Source of the DNA: Halalkalibacter oceani
GTDB taxonomy: Bacteria > Bacillota > Bacilli > Bacillales > Bacillaceae_D
Reading direction: 5' to 3'
NCBI RefSeq assembly: GCF_023715605.1
Contig: NZ_JAMBOL010000002.1
Location: 372,001-436,000 of the forward strand
DNA length: 64,000 bases
Shown here: positions 50,064 through 59,603 of the stretch, in pieces
How the letters are laid out: every line of letters begins with the position of its first letter
Numbering within the stretch: position 1 is the first letter of the stretch
Made by a program: the position numbers and the translations under genes
The notes under the pieces: generated by a model
Database searches by the model: none
What the model was told of the DNA's origin: nothing
Seen by the model: only the letters and a program-made list of their open reading frames with translations

Positions 50064-51863
50064 ATGATGGTTCGTACTCTTGAAGAAAGTATAAAAGATC
50101 TTGAAAAAAACGGTCAGTTGATGCGAGTGACAGAAGAGATTGATCCCTATCTTGAGATGGCGGCATTGCATTTGAAGGTATTTGAGGCCGGGGGTCCGGC
50201 GCTGCTATTTGAGAAAGTGAAGGGCTCGAAGTACAGGGCGGCGTCAAATATATTCGGCGATTTGACGCGAAGCAAGTTTCTTTTCCGTGAGACATTGGCG
50301 AAGACGCAGGAGGTCATCGCCCTGCGCAATGATCCGATGAGCGTGCTCAAGCAGCCGTTCAAGCATATGAAAACCGGGCTCGCCGCGAGCAAGGCGCTGC
50401 CGCAGAAAAAAAGCTTTGAGTCAGCCGGCTTTGAGGAGATCAACATTTCCGATTTGCCGATGATTCATCATTGGCCTAACGATGGCGGGGCATTTGTCAC
50501 GCTGCCGCAAGTGTACAGTGAAGATCCGGAGAAGCCGGGAATCATGAATGCGAATCTCGGCATGTACCGGGTGCAATTAAGCGGCAATGACTATGAGCTT
50601 AACAAGGAAGTCGGACTTCATTATCAGATCCATCGCGGAATTGGTGTCCACCATGAGAAAGCGGCTCGTCTTGGCAAGCCGTTGAAGGTCAGTATTTTTG
50701 TCGGCGGCCCACCGGCGCATACGCTGGCGGCGGTGATGCCATTGCCGGAAGGGCTGAGCGAGCTGACCTTTGCTGGACTGCTGGCGGGGCGCCGCTTTCA
50801 ATACAGCTATGTCGACGGCTATTGCATTAGCCACGACGCTGATTTTGTCATTACGGGAGAAGTTCATCCGGGCGAAACGAAGCCGGAGGGTCCTTTTGGC
50901 GATCATTTAGGCTATTACAGTCTGACTCACCCGTTTCCTGTCATGAGAGTGCATAAAGTGTTTGCCAAGCCGAAGGCGATTTGGCCGTTTACCGTCGTTG
51001 GCCGCCCGCCGCAGGAGGATACCGCTTTTGGCGAGTTGATTCATGAGCTGACGGGAAGCGCGATCAAGCAGGAAATCCCGGGAGTGAAGGAAGTTCACGC
51101 TGTCGATGCCGCGGGGGTGCACCCGTTGCTGTTTGCGATTGGCAGCGAGCGCTACACGCCTTATGCGCAGGTGAAGCAGCCGGCCGAGCTTTTAACGATC
51201 GCCAACCGGATTTTAGGAACAGGGCAGGTCAGTCTGGCAAAATATTTGTTCATTACAGCGGAGGATGACAAGCCGCTTGACACCCATCAGGAAATTGAAT
51301 TTCTGACGTATATATTGGAACGGGTGGATTTGCGACGCGATTTGCATTTTCAAACGAATACGACGATTGATACGCTTGATTATACAGGGACCGGACTTAA
51401 TCAAGGCAGCAAGGTGGTTATAGCGGCATATGGCGAGAAGAAGCGTGAGCTGTGTCAGGAGGTGCCGGCCGGGCTTGAAGGGCTTGCCGACTTTGGGCGG
51501 CCGCAGTTTGTGATGCCGGGAGTCGTCGCGCTTCAGGGGCCAGCTTTTGTCAGTTATGACGAGGCAGAAGAGGAAGTGAAGAAGCTCACTTCCGAGCTTG
51601 CCGAAAAAGCCGGCCTTGACTCCTGCCCATTGCTCATTCTATGTGATGACAGCGCGTTTGTCAGTGACACGCTGGCCAATTTCCTGTGGGTTACTTTTAC
51701 GCGCAGCAATCCGTCGCATGATCTGTACGGGGTGAACAGCCGTTATGAATACAAGCACTGGGGCTGTGATCAGCTAATTATCGATGCGCGTATCAAGCCG
51801 CACCATGCCCCGCCGCTTATTTCCGATCCCGAGGTGGAAAAAAGTGTCGCTCCTCTCGTGTAA
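50064..51863 (+). CDS. UbiD-family decarboxylase
   Basis: 599 residues, full length. Prenylated-FMN and metal-site motifs: MNANLGMYRVQLSGNDYELNKEVGLHYQIHRGIGVHHEKA, FVGGPPAHTLAAVMPLPEG and EGPFGDHLGYYSL with the E(x)nR-E catalytic set. Members (de)carboxylate unsaturated or aromatic acids in quinone synthesis or degradation; without a UbiX gene nearby the substrate is open. Starts MMVRTLEES with GGAG six bases ahead. Has its own operator palindrome. Confidence 0.92.
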   Translation: MMVRTLEESIKDLEKNGQLMRVTEEIDPYLEMAALHLKVFEAGGPALLFEKVKGSKYRAASNIFGDLTRSKFLFRETLAKTQEVIALRNDPMSVLKQPFKHMKTGLAASKALPQKKSFESAGFEEINISDLPMIHHWPNDGGAFVTLPQVYSEDPEKPGIMNANLGMYRVQLSGNDYELNKEVGLHYQIHRGIGVHHEKAARLGKPLKVSIFVGGPPAHTLAAVMPLPEGLSELTFAGLLAGRRFQYSYVDGYCISHDADFVITGEVHPGETKPEGPFGDHLGYYSLTHPFPVMRVHKVFAKPKAIWPFTVVGRPPQEDTAFGELIHELTGSAIKQEIPGVKEVHAVDAAGVHPLLFAIGSERYTPYAQVKQPAELLTIANRILGTGQVSLAKYLFITAEDDKPLDTHQEIEFLTYILERVDLRRDLHFQTNTTIDTLDYTGTGLNQGSKVVIAAYGEKKRELCQEVPAGLEGLADFGRPQFVMPGVVALQGPAFVSYDEAEEEVKKLTSELAEKAGLDSCPLLILCDDSAFVSDTLANFLWVTFTRSNPSHDLYGVNSRYEYKHWGCDQLIIDARIKPHHAPPLISDPEVEKSVAPLV

Positions 51864-51895
51864 CGGATCGTATGAATAAAGAAGGGCAGGCAGCA

Positions 51896-52843
51896 ATGAA
51901 GACAGCAGAAAAAAACTATATGTACCTCTATGCCTATCATGACGATGACGAGGCGTTAGCGAAGCTGGAAATGCGCAGCCTCTTTGGGGCAGATACGGGT
52001 ATGAAGGTGCTGCAAAGCAGGAAGAAGATTGATCCGAGCAGAAGTCCGTTTATACGTGGGCGAATCGAGATCATCGTTCAGGCTGAGTCGTTGGAAGAGC
52101 TGCTCGCGAAAGCGGATGGTCGGGTCATTGAAGCGGAGTCCTTTAAAGTGACGATGATCAAAAATGACAGTCTGGCAAAGGGAAAATCGCCAGCTTTTCA
52201 CGAGCGTCGCCGGCTGGAACGAGAGATTGGCTCGTTGCTGCGGGGAACGGTGGATCTCAACAAGCCTGAACGGATCGTCGCTCTGCTTACATGGACGGAA
52301 GGCTGGCTCCTCGGCTATTACGAGGAAAGTCAGTCGATCTGGCTCGAGCATCAGCACAAGCCGGAGGCGTATTCAACAGCCTTAAGCACAAGGGTCGCGC
52401 GAGCGGTTGTCAATATCGCCGTGCCTGAGCCGCAAGGAGCGAAGGTGATTGATCCATGCTGCGGTGCAGGGACGGTTTTGATTGAGGCCTTGTCGATGGG
52501 CATTGAGATTGCCGGTGGTGAGGTCAATCCGCTCGTCGCCCAGAAGGCGCGCAAAAACGTCGCTCACTTCGGCTACGAGTGTCCGGTCAACCTTCGCGAT
52601 ATGCGGGAAGTCCGGGAGCGTTATGATGTCGCGATTATTGATATGCCCTACAATCTTTGTTCGGTGCTCAGTCCTGACGTGAAGCGGGAGATGCTTGAGG
52701 CGGCGCGGGCGTTTGCCGGTAAGCTTGTCGTCGTGACCGTGGAAGAACTCGATTCGTTTTTACAGGGGGCTGGCTTTCATGTCATCGACCGGGCGCTTGC
52801 GAAAAAAGGCCGCTTTGTCCGTGAAATCATCGTTTGCCGATGA
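51896..52843 (+). CDS. SAM-dependent RNA methyltransferase-like protein (TRM11/RlmL group)
   Basis: 315 residues. The C-terminal Rossmann fold has motif I KVIDPCCGAGTVLIEAL, GGEVNPLVAQKARKNVAHFG and the base-flipping motif IV DMPYN, a variant of (D/N)PPY. Together with YSTALSTRVARAVVN this points to N2-guanine RNA methylation, probably of tRNA. ATG at 51896 preferred because AGAAGGG is suitably placed; an ATG at 51872 would add eight residues. Follows the UbiD gene by 32 bases. Confidence 0.82.
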   Translation: MKTAEKNYMYLYAYHDDDEALAKLEMRSLFGADTGMKVLQSRKKIDPSRSPFIRGRIEIIVQAESLEELLAKADGRVIEAESFKVTMIKNDSLAKGKSPAFHERRRLEREIGSLLRGTVDLNKPERIVALLTWTEGWLLGYYEESQSIWLEHQHKPEAYSTALSTRVARAVVNIAVPEPQGAKVIDPCCGAGTVLIEALSMGIEIAGGEVNPLVAQKARKNVAHFGYECPVNLRDMREVRERYDVAIIDMPYNLCSVLSPDVKREMLEAARAFAGKLVVVTVEELDSFLQGAGFHVIDRALAKKGRFVREIIVCR

Positions 52844-52906
52844 TTTTCGTTCAACCGCGCTGCAAGCTATGTTACACTTAAACAAAGAGAATATGGAGGG
52901 GAACAA

Positions 52907-53821
52907 ATGGGGAAACGATTTTTGCTTTTTTTAGTGACGAATATTATGGTCATGACGACGATTGTCATTGTCTGGTCGCTGATTACCCGTTTTACAAATG
53001 TCAATGGCACGTTTGAAACAGGTGGTCCTGGTTTGGGCATTGATTATGCTTCGTTAATGATCTTTAGCTTGCTTGTCGGCTTCACCGGCTCGTTTATTTC
53101 CTTGGCGATGTCGCGCTGGGTCGCGAAGAAAATGATGAAGGTCAAGGTGCTTGATCCAAATGGTTCTTTATCGGCTCAGGAACGGGCTGTCGTGGAAAAG
53201 GTACATCGCTTTTCACGCGCGGCCGGGCTTACACATATGCCGGAGGTCGGGATTTACCCGTCTGCTGAGGTAAATGCTTTTGCGACAGGGCCGTCGAAGA
53301 AACGCTCGCTCGTCGCTGTTTCGGCCGGTCTGTTAAACACGATGGACGAGGATGCGGTGGAAGGTGTCATCGCCCATGAGGTGGCGCATGTCGCCAATGG
53401 CGATATGGTGACGATGACCTTGCTGCAGGGGATCGTCAATACATTTGTCGTCTTCTTCTCACGGATTGCGGCAATTATCGTCTCGCGCTTTGTCAGAGCA
53501 GAGCTGCAATGGATTGTCCAGTTTGCGGCGATCATTATTTTCCAAATTTTATTTTCGATTCTCGGGAGCATTGTCGTCAACGCGTATTCGCGCCATCGTG
53601 AGTTCCACGCTGACCGTGGCGGTGGCGATTTAGCCGGAAACGATAAAATGGCCCATGCGCTTCGTTCGTTGAAGGCGTATGTCGACCGGGCGAAGGTCAA
53701 TGACCGGACGGACGATACGGCAATTCAGACGATGAAAATAAACGGAAAAGGCGGAGTGATGAGACTGTTTTCAAGTCACCCCGATTTAGATGAACGCATT
53801 GCCCGCTTGGAACAACGCTAA
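52907..53821 (+). CDS. htpX: Membrane zinc metalloprotease HtpX
   Basis: 304 residues, M48 family. Zinc site HEVAH at residues 157-161 and the third ligand in [12 protein letters not shown]. Two N-terminal and two central membrane helices. It degrades misfolded membrane proteins together with FtsH. ATG with ATGGAGGGG upstream. C-terminal [14 protein letters not shown] is typical. A terminator follows after 40 bases. Confidence 0.95.
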   Translation: MGKRFLLFLVTNIMVMTTIVIVWSLITRFTNVNGTFETGGPGLGIDYASLMIFSLLVGFTGSFISLAMSRWVAKKMMKVKVLDPNGSLSAQERAVVEKVHRFSRAAGLTHMPEVGIYPSAEVNAFATGPSKKRSLVAVSAGLLNTMDEDAVEGVIAHEVAHVANGDMVTMTLLQGIVNTFVVFFSRIAAIIVSRFVRAELQWIVQFAAIIIFQILFSILGSIVVNAYSRHREFHADRGGGDLAGNDKMAHALRSLKAYVDRAKVNDRTDDTAIQTMKINGKGGVMRLFSSHPDLDERIARLEQR

Positions 53822-53860
53822 TGAGAGAGCAGTGGCGGTGCTGATTAATCACGATGTACG

Positions 53861-53906
53861 CAAGGCTGAGTCAAAAACGGGAATTCCGTTTGACTCAGCC
53901 TTTTTT
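53861..53906 (+). terminator. Terminator after htpX
   Basis: AAGGCTGAGTCAAA / TTTGACTCAGCC with inner AACGG / CCGTT, then TTTTTT. Confidence 0.92.
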
Positions 53907-54016
53907 AGTGTTGATCATGGCCGGGCGCTGAGCCACTATTCTTTTGTTTTGCGACTGGCGTGTAGTATGATGTAGCGTGAGACAGTTGACGCTTTGGAAA
54001 GAGGGATTTTGACATT

Positions 54017-55918
54017 ATGAAGCATTACACGGTTGGAATGGCGGGCCATATTGATCATGGCAAAACGACGCTGACGAAGGCATTGACCGAGGTTGATACG
54101 GATCGTCTTAAAGAAGAAAAAGAACGGAATATTTCGATTGAGCTCGGCTATGCGCCGCTTACATTGACGGCTCAAATGGAAGTGTCTTTAATTGACGTCC
54201 CGGGGCATGAACGGTTTATTCGGCAGATGATCGCCGGGGTGGCCGGTATTGATCTTGTCATCCTTGTTGTCGCCGCGGATGAAGGGGTGATGCCGCAAAC
54301 GCGGGAACATCTCGATATTCTCCGCCTTCTTGGTATTGAAAAAGGAATCATTGTCATGACGAAAATCGATCGCGTCGATGAAGAGGGGCGTGAACTGGCA
54401 GAGCTTGATATTCGCGACGCTGTCGAAGGGACGTTTCTCGAAAAAGCCGAGCTGTTTTATGTCGACAGTGTAACGGCGTCCGGAATCGCTGAATTGAAGG
54501 AAGGGCTGATCAGACAGCTGCAAGAGACAGAAAGCCGTGAGTCCGGCGGCGCTTTTCGTTTGCCGATTGATCAGGTTTTTACTGTGCATGGACAGGGAAC
54601 AATTGTACGAGGGACGGTATATGAAGGTGCTGTTTCGGAAGGAGATATGCTCGAACTATTGCCGCAAAACAAGCTCGTGCGCGCCCGCCAGCTCCAAGTC
54701 CATCATCAGGCGCGCAAGCAAGGGCAAGCGGGTCAGCGTGTCGCCATTAACCTTGGCGGAATTAGCAAAGAGGAGATCAGGCGCGGCGATGTTCTGGCGA
54801 GCAGCGGGCAGTTTGAAACGACGACAACGATTGATATTGCGTTAACGACGGTTGCGTCGCTTAAGCTGCCAGTCAAGCAACGGAGCGCGGTGAAGCTTCA
54901 TCTCGGCACGGCTGAAGTTTTCGGAAAGATTGTCTTTTTTGACCGTAATGAGCTGACGGAAGGGAACAGCGAGCTTGTTTGCCAGCTGCGACTTGACCGT
55001 CCACTCGTGACGAAAAGAGGGGACCGTTTTATTTTACGGCGGCCGACACCGATGGAAACGATCGGTGGCGGTGTCGTGATCGATCCCGAAGCGGGCAGCT
55101 ATCGATTCGGACAGGAAACGGTGAACATGCTCGAACAAAAAAAGACAGCGACACCGGAGGAGCGGCTTGATCAGCTTCTATTAGACAAGAAGCTCGTCGA
55201 CGTTTCTGAAGCTGGTGCCGTTTTGCAGCTGACGGAGCCGGCTTTTTACGAATGGGCAGACGAGCATCAAGCGATTGTTGTAGTAGCCGGAGCGGTGACG
55301 AGCAAAAGCGTACTTGCTGCGCTGCGGCAGGAGCTGCTTGCTGAGCTGACGGAGTATCACCGCGCGCATCCGTTGCGGACCGGCGTAAAAAAAGCCGAGC
55401 TGCTGCAAAGCTATCAAAGGCGTTATCCGGCCCGTTTACTGGAGTGGCTGCTTGAACATTCGCGAGAAGAAGCATTTGAACGGCGAGGTCCATATGTCGC
55501 CCTCATGATCCATACCGCTCATCCGCCGGCGCAGTGGCAAAAGCGGGTCGAGCAGGCGCTTGCGGCGGTCAAAGAGGAAGGGATGAACGTCACGCCATTA
55601 ACGGATCATTTTGAGCGCCAGCAGCTGCCAGCTTCCTTGATCGACGAGCTGACCCACTATGTGCATGAGACAGCGCGATTGTATCAGCTTGATGACAAGC
55701 ATTCGGTTGATGTAGAAGTCTTCAATGACTATGTGAATCGCTTGAAAGCAGGGACGGGTGCCGAGTTCACCTTGCAGGAGGCGAAGGAAATCAGCGGTCT
55801 GTCGCGCAAATATCTCGTTCCATTTTTAGAAAAAATGGATCAGATAGGACTGACGTCGCGGCAGGAGCAGCTGCGCAGATGGCGTGATAAAGGAGAGTCA
55901 AAAGAAAATGAAGCTTAA
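54017..55918 (+). CDS. selB: Selenocysteine-specific elongation factor SelB
   Basis: 633 residues. GTPase motifs GHIDHGKTT (10-18), DVPGHERF and MTKID, an EF-Tu-like start ([17 protein letters not shown]) with ERNISIELG as switch region, beta-barrel domains to ~residue 340, and a C-terminal series of winged helices ([11 protein letters not shown] onward, ending [20 protein letters not shown]) that binds the SECIS hairpin in mRNA. It brings Sec-tRNA to UGA codons. Only the tRNA-Sec gene is near; selA, selD and a selenoprotein gene are not recognised in this window. RBS AAAGAGGG. Confidence 0.95.
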   Translation: MKHYTVGMAGHIDHGKTTLTKALTEVDTDRLKEEKERNISIELGYAPLTLTAQMEVSLIDVPGHERFIRQMIAGVAGIDLVILVVAADEGVMPQTREHLDILRLLGIEKGIIVMTKIDRVDEEGRELAELDIRDAVEGTFLEKAELFYVDSVTASGIAELKEGLIRQLQETESRESGGAFRLPIDQVFTVHGQGTIVRGTVYEGAVSEGDMLELLPQNKLVRARQLQVHHQARKQGQAGQRVAINLGGISKEEIRRGDVLASSGQFETTTTIDIALTTVASLKLPVKQRSAVKLHLGTAEVFGKIVFFDRNELTEGNSELVCQLRLDRPLVTKRGDRFILRRPTPMETIGGGVVIDPEAGSYRFGQETVNMLEQKKTATPEERLDQLLLDKKLVDVSEAGAVLQLTEPAFYEWADEHQAIVVVAGAVTSKSVLAALRQELLAELTEYHRAHPLRTGVKKAELLQSYQRRYPARLLEWLLEHSREEAFERRGPYVALMIHTAHPPAQWQKRVEQALAAVKEEGMNVTPLTDHFERQQLPASLIDELTHYVHETARLYQLDDKHSVDVEVFNDYVNRLKAGTGAEFTLQEAKEISGLSRKYLVPFLEKMDQIGLTSRQEQLRRWRDKGESKENEA

Positions 55919-56945
55919 GCATCTCTTCTTTTTTACACCTTATTACGAACAAAATCGCGGGAACTCGACGACAGCGAAGCGAATTGTCGCCGGGCTCGTG
56001 GCAAGAGGCATCAAGGTTACGGTCTTTCCCTATGAAGAAGCAAGCTGGGACGAGGAGTGGGACGAGCGCTTTGCCGAGGCTGATCTGTATCATATTCTTC
56101 ATTTAAGACGTTTTGCCGAATGGCGTAAGCAAAGGGACGGGCTTGAATTTTTAAAGCCTTATGTCCTGACATCAGGAGGCACTGACGTCAATGAAGATTT
56201 GAAAAACAGAGAGGCGGCGAAGCTGATTCAGTCCGTCACGACCCAATCGTGCGCGATTACCGTTTTTAGTGAGGATGGGCGAAGCAAGCTGCTTCATGCC
56301 TATCCTGAATTAACTGAACGAATTTATGTCATTCCGCAGAGCGCGTGGCTACCGGACCCGGATTATGAAATGCAGATACCGATACATCCGGGTTGGCCGA
56401 AGCTGCTACTGCCGGCCGGCTTGCGTCCCGTAAAGGATGTCTTTTACATATGGGACGAATTAAAGCGCATGCGGGAAAAATGGCCGGAGCTGACGTTTAC
56501 GATCATCGGCGCGGCGTTGGATGAAAAGCTGTTCGCAGAGGTGGAGCGGCGCCGGCAAAAATATGACTGGTTTCACTATATTCAGGAAGTGCCGCTTGCC
56601 TGTATGCGCTCTGTGTACGAGCAGTTCGATCTTGTATTGAATTTGTCAAAGTCTGAAGGGCAGCCGATGGCGTTGCTGGAAGCGATGGCGTTCGGTAAAC
56701 CGGTTGTGGCCCGGCGGAACCCGGGAAACGAAAGCATTATTGTAGATGGTGAGACAGGGGTGCTGTTTGATCAGCCGGGACAGTTTCCCGCCCTCATCGA
56801 ACAAGTGCTGGAGCGTGATGAGTGGCGCCGGCAGCTGACCGAACGGGCCCGGCTGTTTGTTGAAGCGAAGCATTCCGTCGAGCAGGAAATCGCGGCGTTG
56901 CTTGCTGTGTATGATCACTGCCTGCAGCAGGTAAGCAGAAAGTGA
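55908..56945 (+). CDS. GT4-type glycosyltransferase
   Basis: 345 residues. The C-terminal GT-B half has FDLVLNLSKSEGQPMALLEAMAFGKPVVARRNPGNESIIVDGETGVLF, the nucleotide-sugar binding pattern with the EX7E element of GT4. The N-terminal half starts [34 protein letters not shown]. Its ATG lies inside the end of selB (11-base overlap) with AAAGGAGAG ahead, so it is translated from the selB message. Acceptor and product unknown. Confidence 0.87.
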   Translation: MKLKHLFFFTPYYEQNRGNSTTAKRIVAGLVARGIKVTVFPYEEASWDEEWDERFAEADLYHILHLRRFAEWRKQRDGLEFLKPYVLTSGGTDVNEDLKNREAAKLIQSVTTQSCAITVFSEDGRSKLLHAYPELTERIYVIPQSAWLPDPDYEMQIPIHPGWPKLLLPAGLRPVKDVFYIWDELKRMREKWPELTFTIIGAALDEKLFAEVERRRQKYDWFHYIQEVPLACMRSVYEQFDLVLNLSKSEGQPMALLEAMAFGKPVVARRNPGNESIIVDGETGVLFDQPGQFPALIEQVLERDEWRRQLTERARLFVEAKHSVEQEIAALLAVYDHCLQQVSRK

Positions 56946-56962
56946 AAGACAAGGATAAATAC

Positions 56963-56991
56963 TTTACAAACGTTTGTCATGGTGGTATTTT
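56963..56991 (+). promoter_or_regulatory. Promoter and palindrome before the PhnDEC importer
   Basis: TTTACA (56963-56968), 17-base spacer, TATTTT (56986-56991) with an upstream TGG giving an extended -10. The perfect palindrome ACAAACGTTTGT (56966-56977) overlaps the -35, typical of a repressor site. Confidence 0.6.
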
Positions 56992-57033
56992 TTACAAGGC
57001 AACACGTGAGAATGATAAGAAGGTGGAGAACAA

Positions 57034-57960
57034 ATGAAAAAATGGTTAGTAGCAGTAGGAGTTGTGCTTGCATTGGCAGGCTGTGGCGGAGGAGAAACGG
57101 AGCAGCCGACGGAAGGAACGGAGCAACCGGAATCAGAGGGGACTTCAGAGCCGTTTGAAGTCGCTGTGATTCCGTCGCAAACGGTTGGTGAGATGCAGAC
57201 TGGACTGGATTTGCTTGAAGAAAGGCTCGCTGATGGACTTGGCAGAGAGGTGAAAGTGGAGTCGTATCCGAATTATAATGCTGTCGTCGAAGCGCTCAAT
57301 TTTAATCATATTGATTTAGCGTTTCTCGGCCCTCTAACGTACGTCATCGCTCATGAACAGAGCGGGGCAAAAGCGATTGTTACACAGGAAGTGGAGGGCA
57401 GTCCATATTATTATTCCTATATTATTACGCATGCCGATGCGCAGTGGGAATCACTCGATGAGCTGTTAGAGGATGCGGCTGAAGTTGATTTAGCTTTTGC
57501 CAGCATTTCCTCGACGTCAGGTCATTTAATGCCGGGGCTTGAGCTGCGTCAGCGCGGTTACTATGAGAGCGAGGATCAGCATCAATTTAATCAGGTTCAA
57601 TTTGCCGGTTCACATGATATTGTCGCTTCGCTCGTTCAGGAGCAAACGGTCGATGCCGGCGCGATTGACAGCGCGATTTTGGAAGCGTTGATGAAGGAAG
57701 CGGATGCCAACGGCGGTTCCTTGCGCGATGATGTGAAGGTCATTTGGCAATCGGAGCAGCTTTATCAATATCCATGGGTCGTTCCGTCTGAAATGGATGA
57801 CGAGACGATTGCCGCTATTCAAGAGACGTTTTATCAAATTGATGATCCGGAAATCCTGCAAATTTTCGGTGGAGCCTCTGCTTTTGTCGAAGCCGATCAC
57901 AGCAAGTATGCTGACGTGCTAGAAGCCGCCCGGGAATTTGATATGCTGACATTGGAATAG
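57034..57960 (+). CDS. phnD: Phosphonate/phosphite-type ABC transporter substrate-binding lipoprotein
   Basis: 308 residues. Lipobox ALAGC (Cys ~18). PhnD/SsuA_3 type fold: FEVAVIPSQTVGEMQTGLDLLEERLADGLGREVKVESYPNYNAVVEALNFNHIDLAFLGPLTYVIA, then the anion-binding ASISSTSGHLMPGLELRQRGYY. AAGAAGGTGGAG precedes the ATG. No C-P lyase or phosphite oxidase genes are nearby, so phosphonate, phosphite or phosphate esters are all possible ligands. Confidence 0.9.
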   Translation: MKKWLVAVGVVLALAGCGGGETEQPTEGTEQPESEGTSEPFEVAVIPSQTVGEMQTGLDLLEERLADGLGREVKVESYPNYNAVVEALNFNHIDLAFLGPLTYVIAHEQSGAKAIVTQEVEGSPYYYSYIITHADAQWESLDELLEDAAEVDLAFASISSTSGHLMPGLELRQRGYYESEDQHQFNQVQFAGSHDIVASLVQEQTVDAGAIDSAILEALMKEADANGGSLRDDVKVIWQSEQLYQYPWVVPSEMDDETIAAIQETFYQIDDPEILQIFGGASAFVEADHSKYADVLEAAREFDMLTLE

Positions 57961-57966
57961 ATCGCC

Positions 57967-58728
57967 ATGGTATGGTTTCGGAAACGGTATATCGTTTATG
58001 TGATTCTGCTCATTGTCGCCTGCTGGTGGAGCATGCGGATAACGGGATTTGACTTTCGCCAGCTTACCGAGCTCGGCAACATGTTTGAGATGCTGGCGAC
58101 CCGCTTTTTTCCAATCGAATGGTCACTTTTGCCGAGAATGGCCTATCATAGCATTGTCACATTGGCCGTCGCTTTTTTAGGCTCGCTGTTCGCTCTTATG
58201 ATTGCGCTGCCTGTCAGCTTTCTCGCCGCGCAAAATACGAGCGGTTCAATTGGAGTGTACGGAACGAGCCGCTTTCTGTTAAGCGGCTTGCGTTCGATTC
58301 CTGAAATTGTCTTCGGGCTGCTTTTTGTTACGGTTTTAGGCCTTGGCCCATTTGCAGCGGTGCTGGCAATCATTCTTCATAATATCGGCGTGCTCGGCAA
58401 GCTGATCGCCGAGCTGATCGAATCAGCCGACCCCGGTCCGCAGGAAGCGATGAAGTCCATTGGCGCGACGAAATGGGTCGCCAACTTATTTTCGATTTTG
58501 CCGCAAATATGGCCCAATGTTCTTTCGCATTATTTCTACCGGTTTGAAGTGGCGATCAGAACGTCGTTGATTCTCGGTTTTATTGGCGGCGGAGGAATCG
58601 GCCAGCAATTATTTAATCATTTTCAGAGCTTTTATTACACGGCGGTTGCCCTTGATATTATTTGTATCATGGCGCTTGTGCTTCTCGTTGATTTTATTGG
58701 CGGGCGGATCCGAGCGCGGGTCATTTAG
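57967..58728 (+). CDS. phnE: Phosphonate-type ABC transporter permease
   Basis: 253 residues, six hydrophobic segments. The BPD_transp_1 cytoplasmic loop reads LIESADPGPQEAMKSIGATKW (EAA motif), and SLILGFIGGGGIGQQLFNHFQSFYY is typical of PhnE. Begins six bases after phnD with no strong ribosome site, suggesting coupled translation. Confidence 0.92.
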   Translation: MVWFRKRYIVYVILLIVACWWSMRITGFDFRQLTELGNMFEMLATRFFPIEWSLLPRMAYHSIVTLAVAFLGSLFALMIALPVSFLAAQNTSGSIGVYGTSRFLLSGLRSIPEIVFGLLFVTVLGLGPFAAVLAIILHNIGVLGKLIAELIESADPGPQEAMKSIGATKWVANLFSILPQIWPNVLSHYFYRFEVAIRTSLILGFIGGGGIGQQLFNHFQSFYYTAVALDIICIMALVLLVDFIGGRIRARVI

Positions 58729-58758
58729 CCGTAGACGATCAGGAAGGAGAGGGTGTCG

Positions 58759-59493
58759 ATGTTGAAGCTGACCGATGTCGTAGTCCGCTATCCGAAGGTG
58801 GCGGAGCCGGCGCTCGACCGGCTCTCGTTATCATTTGAACGGGGAGAGTTTGTTTGTGTGCTCGGAAAAAGCGGAGCTGGAAAATCAACCTTCGTCCGGA
58901 CGATTAACCGTCTTCAGCCCGTCTCCTCCGGTTCGATTCACTTTGAAGGACAGGAGCTGACGACGTTGTCTGAAGCGCAGATGAGAGCGGTCAGACAGGA
59001 AATGGTGATGATTTTTCAGCATTTTCACTTAATCCCGCGAATGACGGCTTTTCAAAATACGCTGACCGGCTTATTTGGCCGGCGGCCGGCGTTGAAAAAT
59101 CTGCTCGGTTTGTTTTCAAAAGAAGAAAAACAGCGCGGGCGGCTGGCGCTGGAGCAGGTCGGCCTCGAACGCCACGGTGACAGGCGGGTTGAAGCGCTCA
59201 GCGGCGGACAGAAGCAACGGGTTGGCATCGCGCGCGCCCTGCTTCAGGAGCCGAAGCTGCTGCTTGGAGATGAGCCGGTGGCGAGCCTTGATCCAGTGAC
59301 GTCGCGTCATATTTTCACGCTTTTACGTGATATTCATCAGAAAAAAGAGCTGCTATCGATTGTCAATGTTCATGATGTCAGCCTGGCGAAGGAATTTGCG
59401 ACGCGGATCATCGCCTTAAAAGACGGGCAGCTGCTTTTTGACGGCAAGCCTGAAGAGCTTGATGAGGCGACGTTTTCCGCGATTTATCAGTAA
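58759..59493 (+). CDS. phnC: Phosphonate-type ABC transporter ATPase
   Basis: 244 residues. Walker A GKSGAGKST, Q-loop MIFQHFHLIPRM, signature LSGGQKQRVGIARAL, Walker B LLLGDEPVASLD (Gly instead of Ala) and the H-loop in NVHDVSLAKEF. The TALFGRR-like insert (NTLTGLFGRRPALKNLLGLF) is specific to PhnC. ATG at 58759 with GAAGGAGAGG; a GTG six bases earlier is possible. Gene order D-E-C. Confidence 0.94.
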   Translation: MLKLTDVVVRYPKVAEPALDRLSLSFERGEFVCVLGKSGAGKSTFVRTINRLQPVSSGSIHFEGQELTTLSEAQMRAVRQEMVMIFQHFHLIPRMTAFQNTLTGLFGRRPALKNLLGLFSKEEKQRGRLALEQVGLERHGDRRVEALSGGQKQRVGIARALLQEPKLLLGDEPVASLDPVTSRHIFTLLRDIHQKKELLSIVNVHDVSLAKEFATRIIALKDGQLLFDGKPEELDEATFSAIYQ

Positions 59494-59603
59494 GAAAAAA
59501 ATGAAGCAGGGCGTCATCCAATCTTTTCAATAAAAAGATGAATTTTACTCATGTTTTCCTTTTTGTCGGGCACACTTGTATTGTACAAAAAGGAGGGATT
59601 TGA

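Noticed and set aside
55029-55493. 154-codon minus-strand frame inside selB
   Set aside because: Shadow frame with no ribosome site or recognisable domain.
59540-59590. SigB or PerR control of the catalase gene
   Set aside because: GTTT and GGGCAC are only nine bases apart and no TTATAAT-type PerR box is present, so neither can be supported.
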